Counted from the stretch's first letter, positions 8,347 through 17,291 are shown. The stretch: DNA of 64,000 nt from Pedobacter aquatilis (GCF_030409415.1 NZ_JAUFPW010000026.1:1-64000); one strand, 5' to 3'. The notes: generated from the letters alone by a model not told the origin. Program-made: numbers and translations.

Positions 8347-9045
8347 TTATCGTACACTTAATTTTGATAAAACATCAGAAAGCGTTTCCATCTGATAAAA
8401 ATTATCATGCTCTATTGTATGTTCTACATGTTCGTGTACCCATGTTGTATGGTATGGAATATGTATAGCATTGCCACCAATTTCAAGAACCGGCAATACA
8501 TCTGATTTTAGTGAATTACCAAGCATTAAAAACTCTTCGGGCTCACAATCTAAATGTTTTAATAACTTTTGATAATCGCTTGGCTGCTTATCACTCATAA
8601 TTTCTATATGATGGAAATAATGGTCTAAGCCAGATTTGGTAAGTTTGCTCTGTTGGTCTAATAAATCGCCTTTGGTGGCTACAACCAATTTATATTTTCC
8701 ATGTAGTGCTTTCAAAACATCCTCAACCCCATCTAATAATTCGATAGGTTTGTTAAGCATTTCCTGTCCAAGTTTTATTGCTTTAATAATTATTTCGGGA
8801 TTTACTTTTCCTTCAGTTATGCGTAAAATAGTTTCTATCATGCTTAGCATGAAGCCTTTTATACCATAACCATAAAGTGGTAAATTGGCAATTTCAGTTT
8901 TATAAAGTTCTGCAACAATACTATGATGAGGTAAAAAATCTTCTAACAAACCTGCAAAAAGCGCTTCTGCCTCTCGAAAATAAGGTTCATTTACCCAAAG
9001 CGTATCATCGGCATCAAATGCAATAACGCTAATTTTATTATTCAT
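8347..9045 (-). CDS. HAD-family hydrolase (phosphatase-like)
   Basis: Predicted cytoplasmic phosphohydrolase of 232 residues from the chosen ATG. Motif I is AFDADDTLW with the nucleophile aspartate near residue 11. Motif II is VVATKGD, and the later motif is MLGNSLKSDV with the acidic pair region. The helical cap between motifs I and II is the type seen in phosphoglycolate phosphatase-like proteins. A longer frame reaches 9069, but a -7 element (9069-9076) overlaps that codon, which favours the internal ATG at 9045. It is divergent from the Crp/Fnr gene. The substrate is unknown. Confidence 0.8.
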   Translation of the reverse strand: MNNKISVIAFDADDTLWVNEPYFREAEALFAGLLEDFLPHHSIVAELYKTEIANLPLYGYGIKGFMLSMIETILRITEGKVNPEIIIKAIKLGQEMLNKPIELLDGVEDVLKALHGKYKLVVATKGDLLDQQSKLTKSGLDHYFHHIEIMSDKQPSDYQKLLKHLDCEPEEFLMLGNSLKSDVLPVLEIGGNAIHIPYHTTWVHEHVEHTIEHDNFYQMETLSDVLSKLSVR

Positions 9046-9068
9046 AGTTATGTTTAATTTTATAGTCA

Positions 9069-9076
9069 CAAAAGTA
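9069..9076 (-). promoter_or_regulatory. Candidate -7 promoter element for the HAD gene
   Basis: On the minus strand this reads TACTTTTG, matching the Bacteroidetes -7 consensus TAnnTTTG. It lies 24 nt upstream of the chosen ATG. I do not see a good -33 TTG at the right distance. Confidence 0.4.
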
Positions 9077-9123
9077 AATCAACCAAATAAAAAAATAAAG
9101 GACATTTGTCTCCATTGCCAATT

Positions 9124-9741
9124 ATGTTACGTACAAACCTTACATTTTTATCTTTTATTAAATCTTTATTAAGCGCAACAGAAACGCATCAACATATTAA
9201 ATTAAAGGATTTCCCTGCCGGATACAGGCTTATTGAGCAAGGCGATAAGATCAGCAATCTTTACATAATTAAGGATGGGATTACGAAGTGTTTCATTTCT
9301 GAAGAAAATGGCAAAGATTTTATTATAGAATTTTTAGGAAAGGGTGAAGTTGTTGGCGACCTTGAAGCGTTAAAGAAAATAGATTGCTTATGTAATGTTG
9401 AGGCAATAAGTATGGTGTCGGCATATGTTATCCCACACCACTACTTTTTATCATTAATTGAAAGCAATGTGAATTTTACCAAAATTTTGCTGCAAGAGCT
9501 ATCAACCAGAATAATTCAAACCAGTAGCAGAGCATCTTTTCAACAGTTATATACTTTAGAATATGGTTTAACAAAATTATTAAAGCTACAAGCTGAAGCA
9601 GATTTAGAAATTTCGAAAGAGGATATGGCTGCCTATTTAGGTATATCAGTAAGAAGTTTAAACCGAACATTAAAGCAAGTTAGGAGCAATACTGATTTAA
9701 ACACCCGAGATATTAAAACCATATTAGAAAAACTCATTTAA
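9124..9741 (+). CDS. Crp/Fnr-family transcriptional regulator
   Basis: Predicted DNA-binding regulator of 205 residues. The N-terminal two thirds form a cyclic-nucleotide-binding-like beta barrel (DFPAGYRLIEQGDKISNLY, then GKGEVVGDLEAL). The C-terminal helix-turn-helix is EDMAAYLGISVRSLNRTL. No Fnr-type cysteine cluster is present, so oxygen sensing by an iron-sulfur cluster is unlikely. I chose the ATG at 9124; an in-frame TTG at 9106 would add six residues. A near -7 match (GACATTTG, 9101-9108) fits the later start. The gene is divergent from the HAD phosphatase; targets are unknown. Confidence 0.85.
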   Translation: MLRTNLTFLSFIKSLLSATETHQHIKLKDFPAGYRLIEQGDKISNLYIIKDGITKCFISEENGKDFIIEFLGKGEVVGDLEALKKIDCLCNVEAISMVSAYVIPHHYFLSLIESNVNFTKILLQELSTRIIQTSSRASFQQLYTLEYGLTKLLKLQAEADLEISKEDMAAYLGISVRSLNRTLKQVRSNTDLNTRDIKTILEKLI

Positions 9742-9894
9742 TTCAAATTTCTTCAACATTTAAGCCTCAACTTTGTTTAAATAACTTAATGAAAAATATA
9801 GTAACGAGCGTTAACTGAAATGAAAATCTTTTTATAGTTTTATAAAAAATATCATCCTTGCTCACATATTGTATCATAAAAAAATATTAAAATA

Positions 9895-10521
9895 ATGAAA
9901 GTAGAAGACGTTTTTAAGAATAATGAGAAATGGATTGCTAATAAGCTATCAATTAATGAAAATTACTTCACAGAATTGGCTAAAGGGCAAACTCCAGAGT
10001 TTTTATACATCGGCTGTTCGGATAGCCGTGTAACTGCTGAAGATTTAATGGGCATAGAACCCGGACAGGCATTTGTGCATCGCAATGTTGCTAATTTGGT
10101 AAATAACGTAGATTTAAATGTGATGACGGTTTTAAACTATTCGGTTCGCCATTTAAAAGTGAAACACGTTGTAGTTTGCGGTCATTACAATTGCGGTGGT
10201 GTTAAAGCTGCTATGCAACCCGCAGATATGGGTATATTAAACCCTTGGTTGCGTAATATCCGTGATGTATATCGTACGCATAAGGATGAATTAAATTCAA
10301 TCGAGGATGAAGCAAAACGTTACGACAGATTAGTTGAGCTAAACGTTCAAGAGCAATGTGTAAATCTTTTGAAAACTGCAGCAATACAAGAAGCCATTAC
10401 AGAACGTGGTTTAACTGTTCATGGCTGGGTTTTTGATATTCGTACAGGTAAGTTAGTTGATTTAAAAATCGATTTTGATAATATTCTGAAAGACATCAAA
10501 GAGATTTATAATTTGTATTAA
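9895..10521 (+). CDS. Beta-class carbonic anhydrase
   Basis: Zinc enzyme that interconverts carbon dioxide and bicarbonate in the cytoplasm; 208 residues, the usual size. Zinc ligands are visible as Cys41 in GCSDSR, and His97 and Cys100 in CGHYNCGG. The Asp43-Arg45 dyad is intact. The ATG follows an A-rich leader, as usual in Bacteroidetes. It stands alone on the plus strand with its own terminator. Bicarbonate supply for carboxylases is the likely role. Confidence 0.93.
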   Translation: MKVEDVFKNNEKWIANKLSINENYFTELAKGQTPEFLYIGCSDSRVTAEDLMGIEPGQAFVHRNVANLVNNVDLNVMTVLNYSVRHLKVKHVVVCGHYNCGGVKAAMQPADMGILNPWLRNIRDVYRTHKDELNSIEDEAKRYDRLVELNVQEQCVNLLKTAAIQEAITERGLTVHGWVFDIRTGKLVDLKIDFDNILKDIKEIYNLY

Positions 10522-10567
10522 TATAGTCTTTGGTCGGGAGTCCGAAGTCGGGAGATTTAATACCCAC

Positions 10568-10606
10568 AAAAAAGTCCGTAGTTTTTGTTAAGCTTCGGAC
10601 TTTTTT
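10568..10606 (+). terminator. Terminator after carbonic anhydrase
   Basis: The stem AAAAAAGTCCG pairs with CGGACTTTTTT across a 17-nt loop, ending in T6 on the plus strand. It lies about 45 nt after the stop codon. Confidence 0.85.
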
Positions 10607-10615
10607 CGTGGTATC

Positions 10616-10741
10616 AATTTTTTAAGTTTTAATGATCAAAATTCAATGATCAATTTTCAAGTTTCAATAATCAATTTTCAATAAGCAAATTTCAAAACCA
10701 ATGAACCAATGACTAATGAACGAGTTACTCAATACTAAAAA
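10616..10741. repeat. Low-complexity word-repeat spacer
   Basis: The spacer is built of imperfect repeats of words such as TCAATGATCAA and TTTCAATAATCAA with a period near 14-16 nt, then a related ACTCAATACTAA section. Similar word-like DNA fills the spacers at 1360-1456, 2490-2564 and 4022-4076. No gene is visible. Confidence 0.5.
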
Positions 10742-11509
10742 CTACCTTCCCATCCAGCCACCATCTACGGTTAAGATTGTACCATGTACATAATCACTGG
10801 CTGTTGAGGCTAAAAATAACGTCGGACCTTTAAAATCTTCGGGTGTTCCCCATCTTCCAGCCGGAATACGTGCTAAAATTGAAGTGCTTCTATCCTGATC
10901 TTCACGCAAAGCAGACGTATTATCAGTTGCAATATAACCCGGAGCAATTGCATTGACATTTACTCCTTTAGCCGCCCATTCATTAGCAAATGCTTTTGTT
11001 AAAGATGCAATTGCACCTTTGCTGGCTGCATAACCAGGCACGGTAATTCCACCTTGAAAAGACAACAATGAAGCTGTAAAAATTACCTTGCCGCTGCCAC
11101 GGGATACCATATCACGACCAATTTCTCGAGTTAAAATAAATGGAGCAGTTTGATTTACCGCAATTACTTCATCCCACATTTCATCAGGATGTTCGGCAAT
11201 TGGTTTACGTAAAATTGTACCAGCATTATTAATTAGTATATCGATAATAGGGTGATCTGTCTTAACCTTTGCAGCAAAACTCAAAACAGCTTCGCGATTA
11301 CTAAAATCACATTGGTAAGCAAAGAATTTTCTACCCAATGCTATTACTTCTTTTTCGATGGCGCTATCTTTCAGCTCTAAGTTTGCCGAAACGCCAATAA
11401 TATTTGCACCAGCTTCGGCTAAAGCTAGCGCCATAGCCTTGCCAATTCCTCGCTTACAACCGGTAACTAATGCAGTTTTACCTGCTAAATTGAATAGGTT
11501 TGATAACAT
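10742..11509 (-). CDS. kduD: 2-dehydro-3-deoxy-D-gluconate 5-dehydrogenase (KduD), SDR family
   Basis: NAD(P)-dependent short-chain dehydrogenase of 255 residues that reduces 2,5-diketo-3-deoxygluconate to KDG in uronate polymer catabolism. The cofactor motif is TGCKRGIG (about residues 16-23). The NNAG motif is present (about 93-96), and the catalytic tyrosine and lysine lie in YAASK (about 159-163). Its start is 28 nt after kduI on the same strand, which makes KduD more likely than a generic gluconate 5-dehydrogenase. No other pectin or alginate genes are in the window. Confidence 0.88.
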   Translation of the reverse strand: MLSNLFNLAGKTALVTGCKRGIGKAMALALAEAGANIIGVSANLELKDSAIEKEVIALGRKFFAYQCDFSNREAVLSFAAKVKTDHPIIDILINNAGTILRKPIAEHPDEMWDEVIAVNQTAPFILTREIGRDMVSRGSGKVIFTASLLSFQGGITVPGYAASKGAIASLTKAFANEWAAKGVNVNAIAPGYIATDNTSALREDQDRSTSILARIPAGRWGTPEDFKGPTLFLASTASDYVHGTILTVDGGWMGR

Positions 11510-11537
11510 CTTATTTATTTTCTTATGAAGTGCGTAA

Positions 11538-12377
11538 TTATTTCAATTCGGTTATGGCACAATGATCCATATCGCCATAATCTAAATTTTCGCCAGCCAT
11601 ACCCCAAATAAAAGTGTAATTACTGGTTCCGGCACCAGAGTGAATTGACCAGTTTGGAGAAATTACAGCCTGATCATTTTGCATCCAGATGTGACGTGTT
11701 TCTTGCGGCTGCCCCATAAAATGACAAACACTTTGCCCTTGCGGAACTTCGAAATAGAAATAAGCTTCCATCCTTCTATCATGTGTGTGAGCAGGCATTG
11801 TGTTCCAAACACTTCCAGATTTTAGCTCTGTCATGCCCATTTGTAACTGGCAGGTTGGTAATACACTATTTACTAAAAGTTTATTTATTATTCTATGATT
11901 TGCGGTTTCGGGTGTACCCAATTCTACAATTTCTGCATCAGCTTTGCTAACTTTTTTTGTTGGATAAGTATGATGAGCTGGAGCAGAATTTATATATAGT
12001 TTTGCTGGCTCGTTCTCATCTGCCGATTCAAATGAAACCTCTTTTGTGCCTTTACCTATGTATAAGGCTTCCTTATAATCAAGTTCATATCTTTCACCAT
12101 CAGCAGTTATTATTGCTTTTCCGCCAACGTTGATTATACCAAGTTCTCTTCGTTCTAAAAAATAATTTGCTTTCAAATCATCAGGATTTGGCAAATCTAA
12201 TTTTTTATTTACAGGCATTGCACCACCTACAATATATCTATCGAAATGAGATAAAGTTAGGTTAACCTGGTTTGGCTCAAAAACATTTTCAATTAAAAAG
12301 TTTTCCCGCAAAGCGGCAGTATCCATTTGTTTAACTTCTTTCGGACTTTGAGCGTAACGGCTTTCGAATTTATTCAT
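11538..12377 (-). CDS. kduI: 4-deoxy-L-threo-5-hexosulose-uronate ketol-isomerase (KduI)
   Basis: Zinc-dependent bicupin isomerase of 279 residues, the usual KduI length. It converts 5-keto-4-deoxyuronate, released by polysaccharide or oligouronide lyases, into 2,5-diketo-3-deoxygluconate. The metal-site region reads MPAHTHDRRMEAYFYFE (about residues 194-210), with the histidines and glutamate expected for zinc; the following HFMGQPQETRH supplies the last histidine. It is first in a two-gene operon with kduD. Upstream are a -7 element and two palindromes that may be control sites. Confidence 0.93.
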   Translation of the reverse strand: MNKFESRYAQSPKEVKQMDTAALRENFLIENVFEPNQVNLTLSHFDRYIVGGAMPVNKKLDLPNPDDLKANYFLERRELGIINVGGKAIITADGERYELDYKEALYIGKGTKEVSFESADENEPAKLYINSAPAHHTYPTKKVSKADAEIVELGTPETANHRIINKLLVNSVLPTCQLQMGMTELKSGSVWNTMPAHTHDRRMEAYFYFEVPQGQSVCHFMGQPQETRHIWMQNDQAVISPNWSIHSGAGTSNYTFIWGMAGENLDYGDMDHCAITELK

Positions 12378-12428
12378 TTTTTAATTTTTGAGATTTGATT
12401 AGAGTTTAGAGCTTAACGCCCATATCCA

Positions 12429-12436
12429 CAAATATA
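12429..12436 (-). promoter_or_regulatory. Candidate -7 element for kduI-kduD
   Basis: The minus strand reads TATATTTG, a full match to TAnnTTTG, 51 nt upstream of the kduI ATG. No clear -33 element is seen at the usual distance, which is common for activator-dependent promoters. Confidence 0.45.
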
Positions 12437-12442
12437 TTTATA

Positions 12443-12501
12443 CCAATGATATTATTGGAATTTATCACCTATTTTATCAAAAAATTAACGTTATAATAAC
12501 G
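12443..12501. promoter_or_regulatory. Two palindromes upstream of kduI
   Basis: A 16-bp near-palindrome CCAATGATATTATTGG (12443-12458, 7 of 8 pairs) and a 13-bp perfect one CGTTATAATAACG (12489-12501, central A) lie in the divergent spacer between kduI and the M23 gene. They sit upstream of the kduI -7 element, a fitting place for a regulator site. The regulator is unknown and not encoded nearby. Confidence 0.4.
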
Positions 12502-12605
12502 ATAATATTTATTTAGCTATGTTCTTCAATCTCCAAAGAGTCATCAATCTTATTTTGTAGAAACCTGAAAGCCTTTACCGTTGTTATCTAAATAAATATT
12601 TTAGC

Positions 12606-13928
12606 ATGAAATTTTCTACACGTTATTTATCTACCCTTTACATACTTTCAATTTCCATTATTTTTTCTTCATGTAAATCAGGCTCTGTAAACCTATTCAA
12701 AGCGGCCACACCACACGAACAATATCAGCGAAAATTAGCAGCTACAGGTTTAGACAAAACTGCAATGGGTTCGTTATGGCTAAATTCAGCTACCATAAGT
12801 TTGGAGAAAGCATTGAATATTTCTATCCCCTTTAAAGAGGTGGGTTATTTTTCTGCAGAAAAAGCTACAGCAACAGCTTATAAATTTAAAGTGATAAAAG
12901 GGCAGAAATTAACCATCGCTTTAAGTAAAAAACCTTTAAATGGCGCAGCAATTTATTTGGATGTTTGGCAGGTTAATGCAAGTAATACAAAGTTAGTTGC
13001 TTCGGCCGATACGCTCAACAGTAATATTTTGCTAGATATTGATGAGAGTGGGAGCTTTCTTATTCGTTTGCAGCCAGAATTACTTCAAAGTGTAGAATAT
13101 AATTTAGAAATTATTTCAGGCCCTTCTCAAGGTTTTCCAACACGTACAGGCTTAAATAATATTAAAAGCTTTTTTGGCGATGGCAGAGATGCTAACAGCC
13201 GGAAACACGAAGGAGTAGATATTTTTGGAAATTTTAGGAGTCCGGTGGTTGCAACTTCTGATGGAACCATTGTACGTGTAAACGAAAATAACCTTGGTGG
13301 AAAAGTATTATGGTTTCGACCAAAAAATAAAGACTACACACTATATTACGCACACTTGGATGAGCAACTTGTTTCCGCAGGCCAGGATGTTTTAGTTGGT
13401 GATACTTTAGGATTGATGGGAAATACCGGCAATGCAAAAACAACGCCACCGCATTTGCACTTTGGTTTATACACTTCTGGTGGTGCAATTGATCCATTGC
13501 CGTTTATTAATCCAATAGTTAAAAAACCTGTAAACATAACAGCATCAATATCTAACCTTAATAAAACGCTAAGAACCAATCAGAATACATTTCTTCATAG
13601 CTCACCAGCAAATAATGCAGAAAAAATAAGAACATTGCAAAGTGGAACAATATTAATTGCACATGCTGCATCTGCAAACTGGTATAAAACCGAGCTCCCA
13701 GATGGTAGCATTGGCTTTATTCAAAGTAACAGCCTTAACCAAACTGAGAAACCTTTGCAGCGCATAAAATTAAAACCATTTCAAACAGTAATTTATGATA
13801 AACCGGATAGCTTAGCGTTAGTGAAATTAACTTTAAATGAGGCGCAGAATGTTCGTGTATTGGGTAACTTTGGCAATTATCATCTAATAAGTGATGATAA
13901 AGAACAGGTTGGTTGGATAAAAAAATAA
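12606..13928 (+). CDS. M23-family peptidase lipoprotein with SH3-like C-terminus
   Basis: Predicted outer-membrane or periplasmic lipoprotein of 440 residues with lipobox IFSSC near residue 23. The middle holds a LytM/M23 zinc peptidase domain (about residues 180-300). His201 and Asp205 lie in RKHEGVD, and His283 and His285 in HLHFG, so the metal set looks complete. The region 305-440 resembles bacterial SH3 repeats that bind cell wall. The region before the peptidase (about 60-170) resembles a pre-peptidase beta sandwich. A peptidoglycan endopeptidase role is likely. One base separates it from the yjbQ-like gene, so the two are probably co-transcribed. Confidence 0.87.
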   Translation: MKFSTRYLSTLYILSISIIFSSCKSGSVNLFKAATPHEQYQRKLAATGLDKTAMGSLWLNSATISLEKALNISIPFKEVGYFSAEKATATAYKFKVIKGQKLTIALSKKPLNGAAIYLDVWQVNASNTKLVASADTLNSNILLDIDESGSFLIRLQPELLQSVEYNLEIISGPSQGFPTRTGLNNIKSFFGDGRDANSRKHEGVDIFGNFRSPVVATSDGTIVRVNENNLGGKVLWFRPKNKDYTLYYAHLDEQLVSAGQDVLVGDTLGLMGNTGNAKTTPPHLHFGLYTSGGAIDPLPFINPIVKKPVNITASISNLNKTLRTNQNTFLHSSPANNAEKIRTLQSGTILIAHAASANWYKTELPDGSIGFIQSNSLNQTEKPLQRIKLKPFQTVIYDKPDSLALVKLTLNEAQNVRVLGNFGNYHLISDDKEQVGWIKK

Positions 13929-13929
13929 G

Positions 13930-14352
13930 ATGAAGATTTTTCAGCAAGCAATAACATTAAGAGAAAGGCGACGTGGGTTTCACATCGTAACTGATGAAAT
14001 TTTATCGGCGTTGCCGGAAATTGAACAAATAACCAGAGGAATTTGTCAGGTTTTCATTCAGCATACTTCTGCATCATTAACCATAAATGAGAACGCAGAT
14101 CCAACGGTACGCATGGATTTTGAAATGTATTTTAATAAATCAGTGCCTGAAAACGACCCGAACTACAAACACGATTATGAAGGTTCTGATGATATGCCTG
14201 CACATCTCAAGGCAGCACTTTTAAGCAGTTCGGTAACGATTCCAATTCGACACGGCCGACTTGCTTTAGGTACATGGCAAGGCATCTATCTCGGTGAGCA
14301 TAGAAATTATGGAGGTAGCAGAAATTTAATTATTACAATTTGGGGCGAATAA
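13930..14352 (+). CDS. YjbQ / UPF0047 family protein
   Basis: Cytoplasmic protein of 140 residues, the family's normal size. The signature parts are HTSASLTINENADPTV (about residues 46-61), HDYEGSDDMPAHLKA (about 78-92) and RHGRLALGTWQGIYLGEHR (about 102-120). Some members have thiamine-phosphate synthase side activity, and annotation pipelines name them secondary thiamine-phosphate synthase; the true role is uncertain. It starts one base after the M23 stop codon. Confidence 0.88.
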   Translation: MKIFQQAITLRERRRGFHIVTDEILSALPEIEQITRGICQVFIQHTSASLTINENADPTVRMDFEMYFNKSVPENDPNYKHDYEGSDDMPAHLKAALLSSSVTIPIRHGRLALGTWQGIYLGEHRNYGGSRNLIITIWGE

Positions 14353-14353
14353 T

Positions 14354-15322
14354 CTATTCGTTAGGAATTTCCTTTTTTAACTCCGGATGATTATCCTGAA
14401 TAGATTTACCCTCTGTTTCAATTTCAATCTCCCTTGTAGTAACTGCATAATGTGATGGATGAATTTCAGAGCCGTAAGCAATAGCATATGCTTTTGTAAA
14501 TTCTGCACCGAAATATAAAATGATGGATGAATAATAAGTCCACAATAATAAAATAACCAAAGAACCTGCGGCTCCATATGTACTACCTACGTTACTCTGT
14601 CCGATATAAATGGATATGGCGAACTTACCAATCATAAATAGTATTGCAGTTACAATTGACCCCAATATCACATCTCTCCATTTAATTATTGCATCTGGAA
14701 GTACCTTGAAAATTACACCAAAAATTAAGGAAATTACCGTAAGCGTAATTATTTGATTTAATATATAGAAAACAATTACGGAAACATCTTCAAATCTTGC
14801 CTGTAATCGACTACTAAAAGCATCTAAAACCGATGTAATCGCTAGCGAAACCAACAAGACAAATCCTAAACTTATGATGACAGAGAAAGAAAGAAACCTA
14901 TTTTGAAGCATTTTTAACCAACCTCTTTTAGGTTTTGGTTTTAAACCCCAAATTGTGTTAATCGAATCTTGAATATCGCCGAAAACTGTAGTTGCTCCAA
15001 TTAATAATGTGGCTAATCCCACAATAAATGCTACTGTACTCTTTCCATTTAAGTACGCTGCTTTAATAATTTGTTGTAGTTGATATGCTGTGTCCTTACC
15101 TAAAAAAACATCGAGCTGACGATAAATCTGTCCTTCGGCGGCTTCTCTACCTAAAAATATTCCACAGAGTGAGATAATAACTACTAAAAGTGGTGCCATT
15201 GAAAAAACAGTATAGTAAGCCAAAGATCCACTCAGTTTGGTTACTTTATGGTCTCCAAAACCTGTAAAAGAGGCTTTTAGTATTTCCCAAATTCCCTTAA
15301 ATGTTATCTTCTTCTTATTCAT
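14354..15322 (-). CDS. YihY / BrkB-family inner-membrane protein
   Basis: Polytopic membrane protein of 322 residues with about six hydrophobic segments. The opening LSGSLAYYTVFSMAPLLVVI (about residues 25-44) and the later GSTYGAAGSLVILLLWTYYSS (about 246-266) are hallmarks of this family. The name BrkB comes from a Bordetella serum-resistance locus; the family was once misnamed ribonuclease BN. Transport of an unknown molecule has been suggested. It is convergent with yjbQ, one base apart, and has a hydrophilic C-terminal tail. Confidence 0.9.
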   Translation of the reverse strand: MNKKKITFKGIWEILKASFTGFGDHKVTKLSGSLAYYTVFSMAPLLVVIISLCGIFLGREAAEGQIYRQLDVFLGKDTAYQLQQIIKAAYLNGKSTVAFIVGLATLLIGATTVFGDIQDSINTIWGLKPKPKRGWLKMLQNRFLSFSVIISLGFVLLVSLAITSVLDAFSSRLQARFEDVSVIVFYILNQIITLTVISLIFGVIFKVLPDAIIKWRDVILGSIVTAILFMIGKFAISIYIGQSNVGSTYGAAGSLVILLLWTYYSSIILYFGAEFTKAYAIAYGSEIHPSHYAVTTREIEIETEGKSIQDNHPELKKEIPNE

Positions 15323-15402
15323 ATCAGTTCCGGCTAAAATTATCGTATAAATTAAGAACCGAAAAAATTGCGCTTTGTTTGGTATATATTTCGTTGGAAA
15401 CC

Positions 15403-15433
15403 AAAAAGCCCAACCTTTTTAGGGTTGGGCTTT
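15403..15433 (-). terminator. Terminator after the DUF3887 hydrolase gene
   Basis: A GC-rich hairpin (AAAGCCCAACC and GGTTGGGCTTT) lies 29 nt downstream of the stop codon, with a T-run on the minus strand. Confidence 0.85.
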
Positions 15434-15461
15434 GAAATGGTAAAAATATAATTTTAGCGTA

Positions 15462-16778
15462 TTACTTAATCTTTATCCACGCTACAATATCATTAATTAA
15501 AGTTGCCGAAACACTTGAGAAAGTTTGATATTGGGCACCTGTGCCTTTTTCAAGTTGTTGGCTTAACAAATGATTAATCCCCGGATAAAACTTATATTCT
15601 ACGTTTTGCTTTCCAGCAAGACCAGTTTTCCATAGATTAAAATCTTCCTCAGTAACCTGATAATCATTACCACCCTGTAAAACCAACATACGTTGCTTAG
15701 TGATGTTTTTTGCAGCAGCAACCTGATCGTAATTATTAAGATCTACCCAATATGAAACGGGTAAGCCTAGAATAATCGAATCTGGCTTCATTGTGCCTGC
15801 CTGAGTAATTTTACTTTTCGAGAATTCAGAAATTAGCTTATCAAATTGTTCTTTTGATTTTTGAGTAGTATCATTCATTTTACTGAATAAGTATTTATTC
15901 TGGTCGATAATTAAATCAGTAAGTTTACGTGCAGGTGCAGCAGCCATTATAATTCCACTTAAATCAGGAAAGGAAGTCGCAATTCTTGGTGCAAGCATTC
16001 CACCTAAGCTATGCCCAAACAAGTAAATACCTTTCAAATCAGCACCCGGAATTGTTTTTGCCATTAATAATGCCTGATTTGCATCATCCAACACTTCTTC
16101 CTTTACAGTAAAAGCCTTTTGAAATTCGTTCGCATAAATGAGTGTTCTCTTTACATACCTAATGGATGCAATGCCTTGAGCAGCAAAACCAGCAGCCAAA
16201 TCTTTAAACGGCTTATTTGGACCAACGGTTTCATCCATATCGTAAGAACCCGACCCATGTACAAATACAATTACCGGAAAATTTTTACTGTTTTTTGGTA
16301 TTGTAATAACCGCAGCAAGTTGATGACCTGGGGTAGTAATGTAAGCGGTTTTCTCAGAATACAAAGTTGTATCTGCATAAGCTGGAGCAAGATATTTAGG
16401 CGAATTTATCTTTGGAGCAAGGTAGAAACCCACTATTTTTTGCGCTTTGTTAAATCCCAGAATAAAATCTTGTGTGCCACGTTCAAATTTTCCTTCAACA
16501 GTTACGGCGAATAGTTCGCCTTGAATTTTACTTTGCACCGGCTCAATTGATTCAGTTTTACCTAAAGCAGTGTGCATATCTGTCCAAAGTTTTTTAAGGT
16601 TTTCTTCAGATATTTTGGTTTTTACGGTATCATCAAAAAGACTGTAAGCTTGTGTAAATTTTTGTTCTTCCATTAACTGAAAGAAATTATCTGCATTGTT
16701 AAAAAGTGTAATTACATTTTGAGAAAAGGCTGCTGTGGTAAACAGCAATGCAAATATTAATAAAATACTTTTTTTCAT
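15462..16778 (-). CDS. Secreted alpha/beta hydrolase with N-terminal DUF3887-like domain
   Basis: Exported protein of 438 residues with signal peptide (cleavage near residue 20). Residues about 25-125 resemble DUF3887, a small domain in secreted hydrolases. Residues about 150-438 form an alpha/beta hydrolase: oxyanion loop HGSGSYD, nucleophile elbow GHSLGG with Ser257, and the catalytic histidine probably in GINHLL near the C-terminus. Esterase or peptidase activity is likely; the substrate is unknown. It is a single gene with its own terminator. Confidence 0.85.
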   Translation of the reverse strand: MKKSILLIFALLFTTAAFSQNVITLFNNADNFFQLMEEQKFTQAYSLFDDTVKTKISEENLKKLWTDMHTALGKTESIEPVQSKIQGELFAVTVEGKFERGTQDFILGFNKAQKIVGFYLAPKINSPKYLAPAYADTTLYSEKTAYITTPGHQLAAVITIPKNSKNFPVIVFVHGSGSYDMDETVGPNKPFKDLAAGFAAQGIASIRYVKRTLIYANEFQKAFTVKEEVLDDANQALLMAKTIPGADLKGIYLFGHSLGGMLAPRIATSFPDLSGIIMAAAPARKLTDLIIDQNKYLFSKMNDTTQKSKEQFDKLISEFSKSKITQAGTMKPDSIILGLPVSYWVDLNNYDQVAAAKNITKQRMLVLQGGNDYQVTEEDFNLWKTGLAGKQNVEYKFYPGINHLLSQQLEKGTGAQYQTFSSVSATLINDIVAWIKIK

Positions 16779-16883
16779 GAATATTAATAAGGTGTTCTGT
16801 TTGGTTAAAATTTTAAACAGGTCTAAGTTAATAATATTTGAATCGTATTTTACTATACAACAACTAATTGATTAGTTTTTTTA

Positions 16884-17291
16884 TTAATCTTTTAAACGAA
16901 CCAAGCAAAGTACATCCTTAGTGTTCTGATAAATTTCAAGACAATATCCATTAGGATCTAAATTAGGATGCCTTAACAATTCCTGAAAAGTTGATCCAAT
17001 AACAGATACATCATCCATAAAATTAGCAACAAGTTTACTGGCAAACTTTCCCTGTTGAATAAGCAAGGTATCCAAACCTAAAATTTTTCCTTCACCAGTA
17101 TTAAGTTCTTCAGCCCCAGCTTTGTAAATTATTATTTCATTTTCAAGTCTCGAATAACCAAAATATCTTCGCTTAATATCAAAGGCGACTAAAGCGTGTA
17201 GTTTTTTATGTGCTGCTTCTACACCATCAGGGAAAGTTGCCGCCTCAATGTACATCATTCGTAAATCGGCTGAAAGAAAATAATTTTCCAT
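16884..17291 (-). CDS. Hypothetical protein
   Basis: A 135-residue soluble protein without signal peptide or membrane segment. It begins MENYFLSADLRMMYIEAATFP and has alternating beta and alpha segments; I recognise no family with confidence. The layout is loosely like small effector-binding (GyrI-type) domains, but no motif proves this. One copy of the structured repeat element lies about 145 nt upstream, on the opposite strand. Confidence 0.6.
   Translation of the reverse strand: MENYFLSADLRMMYIEAATFPDGVEAAHKKLHALVAFDIKRRYFGYSRLENEIIIYKAGAEELNTGEGKILGLDTLLIQQGKFASKLVANFMDDVSVIGSTFQELLRHPNLDPNGYCLEIYQNTKDVLCLVRLKD

Noticed and set aside
9101..9110. GACA-TT-TGTC palindrome upstream of the Crp/Fnr gene as an autoregulatory site
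   Set aside because: Arms are only 4 bp with a 2-nt centre, unlike the TGTnA-N6-TnACA type, and it overlaps the near -7 match, so it may be incidental.
9797..9830. AACGAGCGTTAACTGAAAT as a possible third small-RNA copy
   Set aside because: Shares only a few words with the core and has no hairpin or T-run after it.
10616..10741. Possible CRISPR-like repeat array
   Set aside because: Units are imperfect, of variable length and without spacers; no cas genes are in the window.
16119..16514. Plus-strand frame of 131 codons
   Set aside because: Antisense to the DUF3887 hydrolase gene, which has intact catalytic motifs and a signal peptide.
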